Origin: CAVPWP01 sp050789285
GTDB taxonomy: Bacteria; Pseudomonadota; Alphaproteobacteria; Rhodobacterales; Rhodobacteraceae
Reading direction: 5' to 3'
Assembly (NCBI RefSeq): GCF_050789285.1
Contig: NZ_JBOUVX010000001.1
Coordinates: forward strand, 1,178,001 to 1,242,000
DNA length: 64,000 nt
This document shows positions 1-7,097 of this stretch, in pieces. A program made the position numbers and the translations under genes. The notes beneath the pieces are model-generated. The model searched no databases and was not told the DNA's origin. It saw only the letters and a list, made by a program, of their open reading frames with translations. The first letter of the stretch is position 1; the number at the start of each line of letters is the position of its first letter.

Positions 1-162
1 CGTGACCGGCACACGCTGATCATGTCGGGCGCCGCCATCCTGCAGGCGCTTTTGCGCATATGGCCGACCGACCGGCTGTCGGTCGCCGACCGCGGCCTGC
101 GCGAGGGGCTGCTTTATGCGCAGATGTCGGCCGACGGCGTGCTTGACGGCGGACCCTACTAG
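1..162 (+). CDS. Ppx/GppA phosphatase family protein, C-terminal end only
   Basis: The window opens inside a reading frame that ends with TAG at 160-162, so only the last 53 codons are visible. They include the motif VADRGLREGLL, typical of the C-terminus of the Ppx/GppA exopolyphosphatase / guanosine pentaphosphatase family. These enzymes hydrolyse polyphosphate or pppGpp in the cytoplasm. The catalytic N-terminal ASKHA domain lies outside the window. The gene is followed 15 bp later by rlmE on the same strand, so the two are probably co-transcribed. The family call is fairly secure; the exact substrate cannot be told from this piece. Confidence 0.75.
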   Translation, partial: RDRHTLIMSGAAILQALLRIWPTDRLSVADRGLREGLLYAQMSADGVLDGGPY

Positions 163-177
163 GGGCAGGGACGCGCC

Positions 178-897
178 ATGGCGAAGAAACCCGATCCGAC
201 AGGCGGCAAGAGCGGGCGCGGTCAGCGCGACCTGCGCGTGAAGGTCAAGACCGCGCGCGGCCGCAAGCTGTCGTCCACGCTCTGGCTCGAACGGCAGCTC
301 AACGACCCCTACGTGCGCCGCGCGCGGGCCGAGGGCTATCGCGGGCGCGCGGCGTTCAAGATCCTCGAGCTTGACGACAAGTATGGCTTCCTCACGCCGG
401 GTGCGCGGGTGGTCGATCTTGGCTGCGCGCCGGGGGGCTGGTGCCAGGTCGCTGTGGCGCGGGTGAACGCGCTTGGCGAACGCGCGGGCAAACCCGTCGG
501 CAAGGTGCTGGGCGTCGACCTGCAGGAGGTCGAGCCCATCGCCGGGGCCGAGATCCACCAGCTCGACTTCATGGCCGACGGCGCGGATCAGCAGGTCAAG
601 GACTGGCTCGGCGGTGGGGCCGACGTGGTGATGTCGGACATGGCCGCGGCCTCGTCGGGGCACAAGGCCACCGACCATCTGCGCATCGTGGCGCTGTGCG
701 AGGCGGCCGCGGCCCTGGCCTTCGACGTGCTCGAACCCGGCGGCACCTTCGTCGCCAAGGTCCTTCAGGGCGGGGCCGAGGGTCAGCTTCAGGCCGAACT
801 CAAGCGCCGGTTCGAGAAGGTCGTGAACGTCAAGCCGCCGGCGTCGCGTTCGGACAGCTCCGAAAAATTCGTGGTCGCCACTGGCTTTCGCGGCTAG
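178..897 (+). CDS. rlmE: 23S rRNA (uridine-2'-O-)-methyltransferase RlmE (FtsJ/RrmJ)
   Basis: The 239-residue protein matches the FtsJ/RrmJ family, which 2'-O-methylates U2552 of 23S rRNA in the A loop late in 50S assembly. The SAM-binding motif DLGCAPGGW is at about residue 81. The catalytic K-D-K-E set is visible as FK (about 61), SDMAAASSGH, FVAKVLQGG and the late SSEKFV. The basic N-terminal tail of about 35 residues (KKPDPTGGKSGRG) is common in alphaproteobacterial members. It follows the phosphatase gene by 15 bp. Its stop overlaps by 4 bp the stop of a convergent small gene. Confidence 0.95.
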   Translation: MAKKPDPTGGKSGRGQRDLRVKVKTARGRKLSSTLWLERQLNDPYVRRARAEGYRGRAAFKILELDDKYGFLTPGARVVDLGCAPGGWCQVAVARVNALGERAGKPVGKVLGVDLQEVEPIAGAEIHQLDFMADGADQQVKDWLGGGADVVMSDMAAASSGHKATDHLRIVALCEAAAALAFDVLEPGGTFVAKVLQGGAEGQLQAELKRRFEKVVNVKPPASRSDSSEKFVVATGFRG

Positions 898-1133
898 CCC
901 CGGGGCTCATGCGGCGCGCCGCCAAGGCGCCCCAGCACATAGACCCGGATCGCCGACGCCAGCCCGCGCCCTTCGCGCGCCGCATCGATTTCGGCCGCAA
1001 GGTCATTGATCGGCCGGCCCTCTCGGGCCGCGATCCCGCGGAACGCCGCCCAGAACTCGGGTTCCAGCGACACCGAGGTGCGGTGCCCCTTCAGCGTCAG
1101 CGAATGCTTCTCGGGCCGCCCGCTTGCGCTCAC
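894..1133 (-). CDS. Ribbon-helix-helix domain protein
   Basis: A 79-residue protein with the pattern of the small ribbon-helix-helix (RHH_4-like) proteins of Rhodobacteraceae. The predicted beta strand HRTSVSLEPEFW is followed by two short helices (AFRGIAAREGRPINDLAAEID and ASAIRVYVLGRLG). Such proteins are usually presumed DNA-binding, but no target is established. The start overlaps by 4 bp the stop of the upstream DUF4169 gene, so the two are translationally coupled downstream of fumC. The C-terminus converges on rlmE with a 4-bp overlap. The family call is good; the role is unknown. Confidence 0.8.
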   Translation of the reverse strand: MSASGRPEKHSLTLKGHRTSVSLEPEFWAAFRGIAAREGRPINDLAAEIDAAREGRGLASAIRVYVLGRLGGAPHEPRG

Positions 1134-1330
1134 GCCCCGTCATCCTCGTCGATGCGCTGTCGGCGGTGCGCCTCGAGCCGCTCGGTCTCGCGCAGGGCGC
1201 GCGCCTCGTCGGCCTCGCGTTCGGCGCGCGTCCGCCCGTGCTTGGCGGCATTTGCCCCGGCCCGGGTCCGGGCCTGGGCCTTCGCGCGCGCCTTGCGCGC
1301 CTGGTTGAGGTTGATGACCTTGCCCGCCAT
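1130..1330 (-). CDS. DUF4169 family small basic protein
   Basis: A 66-residue, highly charged protein (MAGKVINLNQARKARAKAQA...) typical of the DUF4169 family of alphaproteobacteria. It is predicted to be mostly one long helix rich in Arg, Ala and Glu. No function is established for the family. It lies 7 bp downstream of fumC and overlaps the RHH gene start by 4 bp (ATGA type), so fumC, this gene and the RHH gene form one operon. It may be nucleic-acid associated because of its charge, but that is inference. Confidence 0.8.
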   Translation of the reverse strand: MAGKVINLNQARKARAKAQARTRAGANAAKHGRTRAEREADEARALRETERLEAHRRQRIDEDDGA

Positions 1331-1337
1331 CGCCGCG

Positions 1338-2732
1338 TTATCCCCTGGGGCCGATCATGTCCTCGGGCCGCACCACCCGGTCGAAGGTCTCTTCGTCGAC
1401 GAACCCAAGGCGGATCGCCTCCTGCTTCAGCGTGGTCCCGTTTCGGTGCGCGGTCTTGGCGACCTTGGTGGCGTTGTCATAGCCGATGGTGGGCGCAAGC
1501 GCCGTCACCAGCATCAGCGATTCCTTCATCAGCCGGTCGATCCGCTCGACGTTGGCCGTGGTGCCCACCACCATGTTGTCGGTGAAGCTGCCCGCCGCGT
1601 CGCCCAGAAGCTGCATCGACTGCAGCACGTTGTAGGACATCATCGGGTTGTAGACGTTCAGCTCGAAATGCCCCTGACTGCCGGCAAAGCCCACCGCGGC
1701 GTCGTTGCCCATGACATGGGCGCAGACCATGGTCAGCGCCTCGGCCTGGGTCGGGTTCACCTTGCCCGGCATGATCGAGGACCCGGGTTCGTTCTCGGGC
1801 AGGATCAGTTCGCCCAGCCCCGAACGCGGGCCCGACCCCAGAAGCCGCATGTCGTTGGCGATCTTGAACAAGCTCGCCGCCACCGTCTTCAAGGCGCCCG
1901 AGAACATCACCATGGCGTCATGGGCGGCCAGCGCCTCGAACTTGTTCGGCGCGGTGACGAAGGGCAGGCCGGTGATCGACGCGATCTCGGCGGCCACGCG
2001 CGCATCGAACCCCTTGCGGGTGTTGAGCCCGGTGCCAACCGCCGTGCCGCCCTGCGCCAGTTCGTAGATGTCGGGCAGGCAGGCCTCGACGCGCTCGATC
2101 CCCTTGGCGACCTGATGGGCGTAGCCGCCGAATTCCTGGCCCAGCGTCAGCGGCGTCGCGTCCTGCGTATGGGTGCGGCCGATCTTGATGATGTCGCGGA
2201 ACTCCTCGGACTTGGCGGCCAGCGCGGCCTGCAGCTTGCGCAGCCCCGGCAGCAGCGTGTCGCGCGCCATCATCCCGATCGCGACATGCATCGCGGTGGG
2301 GAAGGTGTCGTTCGACGACTGCCCCATGTTGACGTGGTCGTTCGGATGCACCGGCGTCTTCGAGCCCATGACCCCGCCCAGCATCTCAATCGCGCGGTTC
2401 GAGATCACCTCGTTGGCGTTCATGTTCGACTGCGTGCCCGACCCGGTCTGCCAGACCACCAGCGGGAAGTTGTCGTCGAACCGGCCCTCGATCACCTCGG
2501 TCGCGGCGGCCTCGATCGCGCGCGCAAGGTCCTCGGCGAGGTCCCCCTGGGCAAGGTTCACGCGCGCGCAGGCCTTCTTGATGACGCCCAGCGCGCGGAT
2601 GATCGCGACGGGCTGGCGTTCCCAGCCGATGGGGAAGTTCATGATCGACCGCTGGGTCTGCGCGCCCCAGTACTTGTCGGCGGGCACTTCGAGGGGGCCG
2701 AAGCTGTCGGTCTCGGTGCGGGTCGTCGTCAT
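1338..2732 (-). CDS. fumC: Class II fumarate hydratase FumC
   Basis: A 464-residue class II fumarase, the oxygen-stable, iron-free enzyme that interconverts fumarate and L-malate in the TCA cycle. The fumarase/aspartase signature GSSIMPGKVNPTQ is present, as are SSNDTFPTAMH and GRTHTQDATPLTLGQE. The ATG at 2732 is chosen because it gives the usual N-terminus (TRTETDSFGPLEVPADKYWGAQT). It also has a GGAGG ribosome-binding site 7 bp upstream; a longer frame reaching 2786 lacks this. The length matches the family. Two small genes follow in the same direction. Confidence 0.97.
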   Translation of the reverse strand: MTTTRTETDSFGPLEVPADKYWGAQTQRSIMNFPIGWERQPVAIIRALGVIKKACARVNLAQGDLAEDLARAIEAAATEVIEGRFDDNFPLVVWQTGSGTQSNMNANEVISNRAIEMLGGVMGSKTPVHPNDHVNMGQSSNDTFPTAMHVAIGMMARDTLLPGLRKLQAALAAKSEEFRDIIKIGRTHTQDATPLTLGQEFGGYAHQVAKGIERVEACLPDIYELAQGGTAVGTGLNTRKGFDARVAAEIASITGLPFVTAPNKFEALAAHDAMVMFSGALKTVAASLFKIANDMRLLGSGPRSGLGELILPENEPGSSIMPGKVNPTQAEALTMVCAHVMGNDAAVGFAGSQGHFELNVYNPMMSYNVLQSMQLLGDAAGSFTDNMVVGTTANVERIDRLMKESLMLVTALAPTIGYDNATKVAKTAHRNGTTLKQEAIRLGFVDEETFDRVVRPEDMIGPRG

Positions 2733-2836
2733 CGCTGTCCTCCGTAACGCGCCGACAGCTATAGGCAGCGGTCCCGGCCCGTGCAATCGCCCGGTGCTTC
2801 CGTTTGCGCAAACAGCGCCCGTTTCCTCTGCCCGGG

Positions 2837-2890
2837 GGTCTTCTTGGCGGAAATATCCTCGGGGGGTGCGGGGGGCAGACAGCCCCCCGC
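2837..2890. repeat. Intergenic repeat element with hairpin, copy A
   Basis: A 22-bp block (2837-2858, containing CTTCTTGGCGGAAATATCC) recurs exactly in inverse orientation at 32321-32342. In both places the block is followed, 9 to 10 bp away, by a strong GC hairpin. Here the hairpin has a 9-bp stem, GCGGGGGGC (2868-2876) with GCCCCCCGC (2882-2890), and a 5-nt loop. It lies between the hypothetical gene at 2905 and fumC. It could end the transcript of the former, but the second copy has the opposite relation to its neighbours, so it looks like a REP-like intergenic repeat. Confidence 0.6.
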
Positions 2891-2904
2891 CCGCGCCCTT
2901 CGTC

Positions 2905-3489
2905 TCAGGTCAGGCGGCGGGCATAGGCGTTGCGGAACTGCGGATGCGAGGTCATCAGCAGGCTCAGCGCGGTCTTCATCGTGTTGAAGCTGTCGCCATA
3001 GAAATAGAACACGGCCCGGTCGCCCAGGTCCTCGGAGCCCTGATAGATCGCCTCGGCGCCCAGCGCGTCGGTGCAGACTTCCAGCAGGTCCAGCGCGTCG
3101 TCCTCGCAGGCGATCCCGTCGCGGCGGTCAAGGTAAAGACCCAGCCCCTCGGTCCGTCCGAAAAGATGCCGCACCCCGGTGTCGCTGAACTCGATGACCG
3201 ACCCCAGCGGCGCGTCAAGCTCTTCCAGCAGTCCGCCGATGGTCCTGAGCGCGCGGGGATGCAGCGTCACGAGGGCGAAGAAGATGTCGACGCCTTCGAC
3301 CTCGCCGTCCTTGCCGCGGCGCACTCCGGTGCCGGTCACCTGCCCCAGTCCCAGCGCCCGGATCTGCCGGTCCAGCGGGCGCGCGAAGACCATGTCGGCG
3401 TTCGACCGGCCGATCTTCACCGGCAGCGAGGCCTCGGCCAGATGGGTCGGGCCGCGGAACATCCTGGGCTTGAGCGCGCGCAGCAGCAT
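2905..3489 (-). CDS. Conserved hypothetical protein
   Basis: A 194-residue soluble protein whose family I do not recognise. The start at 3489 (MLLRALKPRMF) is chosen because the frame upstream of it has low-quality, Arg-rich composition. There is no signal peptide or membrane segment. The protein has a basic N-terminal 40 residues, then mixed alpha/beta-looking sequence with many acidic positions (GGLLEELDAPLGSVIEFSD, EDDALDLLEVCTDALGAEA) and ends FRNAYARRLT. Codon usage fits the genome. It stands alone between fumC and the VPLPA-CTERM gene. Confidence 0.65.
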   Translation of the reverse strand: MLLRALKPRMFRGPTHLAEASLPVKIGRSNADMVFARPLDRQIRALGLGQVTGTGVRRGKDGEVEGVDIFFALVTLHPRALRTIGGLLEELDAPLGSVIEFSDTGVRHLFGRTEGLGLYLDRRDGIACEDDALDLLEVCTDALGAEAIYQGSEDLGDRAVFYFYGDSFNTMKTALSLLMTSHPQFRNAYARRLT

Positions 3490-3723
3490 GGAACGATTCG
3501 ACCCTGGCAAGTTGACGTTCCGTCTACAAAGCAGGGGTTTGTGGCGATTTGGCGGCGCAATCGCCGTAAGCGGCGGGTTTCGTCGCCGCGCAAGGAGGGC
3601 GTCCCGCCGGGCTACCGAGTGACGCAAGGGAATGCGCGGGTTCCCGGCCTGGCGCCATGCAAAAGTCTCAATTGATGTGTTTTACGCAGGCGCGAAGTGG
3701 ATGCATTAACGAGGAATCACAGT

Positions 3724-4395
3724 ATGCACAGAATTCTCACGGCCCTGGCGTTCGCGGTTGCGGTCCTCTCGGCGACGGACGTCGCGGGGGCGCCGGTCCT
3801 TTCGGCCGGGCTGAACCCCGAGTTCAGCGGCGATGCCGCGGTCCGCTACCGGTCGTTCGGCAACACCGGCGGCAACGAAACCTATCTTGGCAAGGGCGAC
3901 CTCGGCCAGCCGGGCAACCGGGTCGAACAGGGCTACACCTGGACCGACGGCGCCTTCGATTTCGCCTTCACGATCGACCTCGCCAACAACCGGCTCACGT
4001 CGAAACTGCCGGGCGCGTCGCTTCTGACCTACGGCTACACCGCTGACCCGATCATCAACGCGTTCAAGATCTCGTCGATAGACCGCGCCGCGCAGGGCGA
4101 GCTCTGGATCACCAATCTCATCGTCAACGGCACCTCGCTGGGCGCCGTGACCTCGGCGGCGAGCGAGGGGGTCCTCGACTTCACGGTCACCGGCGTGGCG
4201 GTGAGCACCCTCTACACGATCACCGGCAAGATCCACCGGACGGGCTTCTTCGGTTCCAGCCAGGAAGGCAGCCGGATCGACATCGTCGCGGGCTACGTCC
4301 CGCCGCCGGCCATTCCTCTTCCGGCGGCGGCCTGGATGCTTCTTGCCGGTCTGGCGGGGCTCGCCGCCGTGGCGCGCCGAGGCAAGGACGCCTGA
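3724..4395 (+). CDS. VPLPA-CTERM exosortase-sorted protein
   Basis: A 223-residue secreted protein. It has an N-terminal signal peptide (HRILTALAFAVAVLSATDVAGA), a beta-rich body with many Gly, Thr and Asn, and a C-terminal sorting tail. The tail is IPLPAAAWMLLAGLAGLAAV followed by ARRGKDA: the PxPxA-type motif, hydrophobic helix and basic end of VPLPA-CTERM proteins. These are processed by an exosortase/archaeosortase-like transpeptidase and are usually surface or matrix proteins. The ATG at 3724 follows a GAGGAATCACAGT leader. No exosortase gene is in the window, and the function of the body is unknown. Confidence 0.85.
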   Translation: MHRILTALAFAVAVLSATDVAGAPVLSAGLNPEFSGDAAVRYRSFGNTGGNETYLGKGDLGQPGNRVEQGYTWTDGAFDFAFTIDLANNRLTSKLPGASLLTYGYTADPIINAFKISSIDRAAQGELWITNLIVNGTSLGAVTSAASEGVLDFTVTGVAVSTLYTITGKIHRTGFFGSSQEGSRIDIVAGYVPPPAIPLPAAAWMLLAGLAGLAAVARRGKDA

Positions 4396-4444
4396 ACCAG
4401 GCGGTCCTTCGGGAACCGTCAGCGGGCGCCCCCGGGCGCCCGGT

Positions 4445-4906
4445 TCACTTGCGGAAGCTGTCCAGCCGCACGACCTCGCCTTCCTTCCGGCTGGCGTGGT
4501 CGTCGTCGGGCTCGGGTTCGGGGTCGTCGGGCTCGTCGGGCTCGTCGGGGACCTCGGCGGTCTCGAAGCGCAGGCCGAATTCGACCGACGGGTCGACGAA
4601 GGTTTTGATCGCGTCGTAGGGGATGTAGAGCGGCTCGGGTGTGTCGCCGAAGTTCAGCGTGATCGAAAAGCCCTCGTCGCTGACCTCCAGATGGTCATAC
4701 CAGTGCTGGATGACGATGGTCATCTCGGCCGGATAGCGGTCGCTCAGCCAGTCGGCGAGTTCCACGTCCGGATGCATCGTGTCGAAGGTGATGAAGAAGT
4801 GGTGCGCCCCGGGCAGGCCATTCTGGGCGACGTCGGCCAGGACCTGCTGGATCAGGCCGCGCATCGCGGCGTGCATGAGGCTTCCGTAGTCGATCCGGCG
4901 GCTCAT
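4445..4906 (-). CDS. sspB: SspB-type ClpXP adaptor (alphaproteobacterial SspB)
   Basis: A 153-residue SspB-family protein. SspB binds the tmRNA (SsrA) tag of rescued polypeptides and delivers them to ClpXP for degradation in the cytoplasm. The fold-typical stretch PGAHHFFITFDTMHPDVELAD and the groove region MTIVIQHWYDHLEVSDEGFSITLNF are present. A long acidic Pro/Glu/Asp linker (about 115-138) is followed by the terminal ClpX-binding motif EGEVVRLDSFRK. Such a tail tethers the adaptor to the ClpX N-domain. The permuted ssrA gene lies only about 800 bp away, with one gene between. Confidence 0.93.
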   Translation of the reverse strand: MSRRIDYGSLMHAAMRGLIQQVLADVAQNGLPGAHHFFITFDTMHPDVELADWLSDRYPAEMTIVIQHWYDHLEVSDEGFSITLNFGDTPEPLYIPYDAIKTFVDPSVEFGLRFETAEVPDEPDEPDDPEPEPDDDHASRKEGEVVRLDSFRK

Positions 4907-4987
4907 GGGGTCCTCTTCTGGCCAGCGGCCTCAGCATAGGGGATTCGATTCCGAAGGAAAGGCCGCTTCAGTCACCCTTCGATCCCG

Positions 4988-5653
4988 TCACCCGGTCACG
5001 CGGGCCAGCTCGCGCTTGATCTTCTCGCGGATCGCCCGGGCATAGTCGCCATGGCGGCGGGCCGTCACGACGAAGCCCGCCCGCGTCACGACGTTGCGCA
5101 GGTAGTACTGCGTGGTCGAGACGCCGATCGATTCGATCGCGATGGCGTTGATCATCACGCCCAGCCGCTCGGCCTCGCGCCGGGCGGCGGCGGTCGGGCG
5201 CCCCGCGTTCTCGGGGCCATCGCCCGAAATGTCGATGATGCGGCGCGTGCAATGGGCGGCCGCGCCCATCTGGCCCAGCGCAAAGGCGATGGCGTCGCCG
5301 GGCGCGGTGTTCGACTGGATGAAGGCGCGCCTCAGCCCCCGCGCGCGTTCGGCGAAGGCGGTGATCTCGGCCTCGGTGCGCAGGGTCGTCCAGGGGATCG
5401 ACATCTCCTGGTCCGCTTCGCCCGACCACTGCATGACCGCCAGCATCACCTCGCCCTGCAGGATCGCTTCGCGCACCTCGGGGTCGAGAAAGGCCTCGGC
5501 CATGCCGTCGGCCTGAAGCCGGTATTCGGCGACATCGACCGAGTTCGAGACATCGACGGCCAGCAGAAGCGCCGTCTCGCAGGCGCGTGCGGGCAGCGCC
5601 GCACCGGCCAGCGCCACGAACATCGACAGGACTAGGTGTGAACCCCACATCAA
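4988..5653 (-). CDS. DUF1194 (von Willebrand A-like) secreted protein
   Basis: A 221-residue protein of the DUF1194 family with a signal peptide (MWGSHLVLSMFVALAGAALPARA, cut before CETALLL). The MIDAS-like motif DVSNSVD at about residue 34 is the mark of a von Willebrand factor A-type fold, and ISGDGPENAG supplies a second metal-site element. The protein is probably periplasmic. Members are common in Rhodobacteraceae and their role is unknown. It lies between sspB and ssrA on the same strand. A start at MMWG (5653) gives an intact signal peptide. Confidence 0.85.
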   Translation of the reverse strand: MMWGSHLVLSMFVALAGAALPARACETALLLAVDVSNSVDVAEYRLQADGMAEAFLDPEVREAILQGEVMLAVMQWSGEADQEMSIPWTTLRTEAEITAFAERARGLRRAFIQSNTAPGDAIAFALGQMGAAAHCTRRIIDISGDGPENAGRPTAAARREAERLGVMINAIAIESIGVSTTQYYLRNVVTRAGFVVTARRHGDYARAIREKIKRELARVTG

Positions 5654-5703
5654 TCCGACTGTGCGACGGGCGGGGCAGGGGCGTCAACATGAGGAGAGGG
5701 AAG

Positions 5704-6012
5704 TGCAGGCTTCTGTTGCCAGGTGCCTGCGAACCCCGCCTTACGCTGCTAGGCGCAAGGGCTTGATTTTCGATTCCTCGAACTGCTTACGCAGCCAGAG
5801 CAACCGGAGCACGATTGTCGTTGGCAATTATGCTTTTTGGACCGGTAACGGTGGTACCTCACCGAGCGAAAGCAATCACCTTTACACGTTCGTCGATCCT
5901 GTTTCGGCCCCATGATCCCCCAACGAAGGGTCCTGGTGGAGCCGCCGGGTACCGCCCCCGGGTCCGATCCGCTTATTCCGTGCGCGTTTATCGCCATAGT
6001 CCCCGAAAGGAC
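5704..6012 (-). ncRNA. ssrA: Circularly permuted two-piece tmRNA (alpha-tmRNA)
   Basis: Read on the minus strand, the 5' part is the acceptor piece (about 6000-5934), ending GGCTCCACCA. After an intervening segment of about 22 nt, the coding piece starts at 5911 with GGGGCCGAAACAGGATCGAC, the classic tmRNA 5' sequence. GGGGCC (5911-5906) can pair with GGCTCC before the CCA, forming the tRNA-like acceptor stem between the two pieces. The tag frame at 5825-5787 encodes ANDNRAPVALAA then TAA. This is the permuted arrangement known from alphaproteobacteria, matured into two RNAs. The hairpin at 5705-5730 (GCAGGC/GCCTGC) is the likely 3' region. The ends are approximate. Confidence 0.93.
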
Positions 6013-6018
6013 ACTTTG

Positions 6019-6047
6019 AATGTAGGCCGATGGGCCACGGAATTCAA
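6019..6047 (-). promoter_or_regulatory. Predicted sigma70-type promoter of ssrA
   Basis: On the minus strand, TTGAAT (6047-6042) and TACATT (6024-6019) are separated by exactly 17 bp. This is close to the consensus for the housekeeping sigma factor. Transcription would start near 6012, a few bases before the acceptor piece of the tmRNA. It overlaps no gene and points away from mbfA. Confidence 0.65.
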
Positions 6048-6071
6048 GCAGGGTTGGGGGGTTGCCCTTAC

Positions 6072-6086
6072 TTAGAATAATTCTAA
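6072..6086. promoter_or_regulatory. Irr box (iron control element) upstream of mbfA
   Basis: A perfect 15-bp palindrome, TTAGAATAATTCTAA, lies 33 bp upstream of the mbfA start codon. It has the TTAGAA-N3-TTCTAA form of the iron control element bound by the haem-responsive regulator Irr in Rhizobiales and Rhodobacterales. Irr represses mbfA under low iron in species where this was studied. That Irr acts here is inference from the motif plus the gene identity. Confidence 0.8.
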
Positions 6087-6119
6087 AGTAGTCGGAAACA
6101 GTGACGGACGGACCCCCCC

Positions 6120-7097
6120 ATGCGAAGCCTGCTTGGCAACCGGAAACGCTTCTCGGACCTCACCGAACAGGAAATCGTGGCGCTTGCCATCTCGTCGGAA
6201 GAGGACGACGCCCAGATCTACCGCGGCTTCGCGGAACGGCTCCGGCCCGACTTCCCCGCCACCGCCGCCGTCTTCGACGGCATGGCCGCCGAGGAAGACG
6301 AGCACCGACGCCGCCTGATCGAGCTGCACCGCACCCGCTTCGGCGAGACGATCCCGCTGATCCGGCGGGAACATGTCTCGGGCTTCTACGCCCGCCGTCC
6401 GGTCTGGTTGATGGAGAACCTGCCGATCGAGAAGATCCGCGACATCGCCGGCGACATGGAGTTCGACGCGCGCAACTTCTACGAAGCCGCCGCCAAGCGG
6501 GTGCAGGACGCAACCACCCGCAAGCTTCTGGGCGATCTCGCGGCGGCCGAGGCCGGGCACGAGAAAAGCGCCGCGGCCCTGGCCGAGGCGCATCTGACGC
6601 CCGAGGCCCTGGGCGAGGAAGACCGCCAGGCGCACCGCCAGTTCGTGCTGACCTGGGTGCAGCCGGGGCTGGCGGGGCTGATGGATGGTTCGGTCTCGAC
6701 GCTGGCGCCGATCTTCGCCACCGCCTTCGCCACGCAGGATCCCTGGACCACGTTCCTTGTGGGTCTGGCGGCCTCGGTCGGGGCAGGCATCTCGATGGGG
6801 TTCACCGAGGCCGCGTCCGACGACGGCCAGCTTTCGGGGCGCGGCAGCCCGGTCAAGCGCGGCCTCGCCTCGGGCGTGATGACGACCGTGGGCGGGCTTG
6901 GCCATGCCTTGCCCTATCTCATCCCGAACTTCTGGGTCGCCACCACCATCGCCTTCATTGTCGTCTTCGTCGAGCTTTGGGCGATCGCCTGGATCCAGAA
7001 CCGGTTCATGGACACGCCGTTCTGGCGCGCATCGCTTCAGGTCGTCGTCGGCGGGGGCCTGGTGCTGGCGGCGGGCATCCTGATCGGCAGCGGCTAG
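6120..7097 (+). CDS. mbfA: MbfA-type ferritin-like / VIT1 iron exporter
   Basis: A 325-residue two-domain protein. Residues 1-150 form a rubrerythrin/ferritin-like di-iron domain with E/H ligands (LAISSEEDDAQIYRGF, MAAEEDEHRRRL, DMEFDARNFYEAA, AEAGHEKSA). Residues 165-325 form a CCC1/VIT1 membrane domain with about five helices and the motif GLMDGSVSTLAPIFATAFA. This architecture is that of membrane-bound ferritin A, an inner-membrane iron exporter that protects against iron and peroxide stress. The Irr box just upstream fits iron-induced expression. It diverges from ssrA and converges on a nucleotidyltransferase gene with a 4-bp overlap of stops. Confidence 0.92.
   Translation: MRSLLGNRKRFSDLTEQEIVALAISSEEDDAQIYRGFAERLRPDFPATAAVFDGMAAEEDEHRRRLIELHRTRFGETIPLIRREHVSGFYARRPVWLMENLPIEKIRDIAGDMEFDARNFYEAAAKRVQDATTRKLLGDLAAAEAGHEKSAAALAEAHLTPEALGEEDRQAHRQFVLTWVQPGLAGLMDGSVSTLAPIFATAFATQDPWTTFLVGLAASVGAGISMGFTEAASDDGQLSGRGSPVKRGLASGVMTTVGGLGHALPYLIPNFWVATTIAFIVVFVELWAIAWIQNRFMDTPFWRASLQVVVGGGLVLAAGILIGSG

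Noticed and set aside
441..2747. Very long open frame (768 codons) on the plus strand across rlmE, the small genes and fumC
   Set aside because: It is the high-GC shadow of rlmE and of fumC on the other strand; composition is Arg/Gly/His-rich and no domain is visible.
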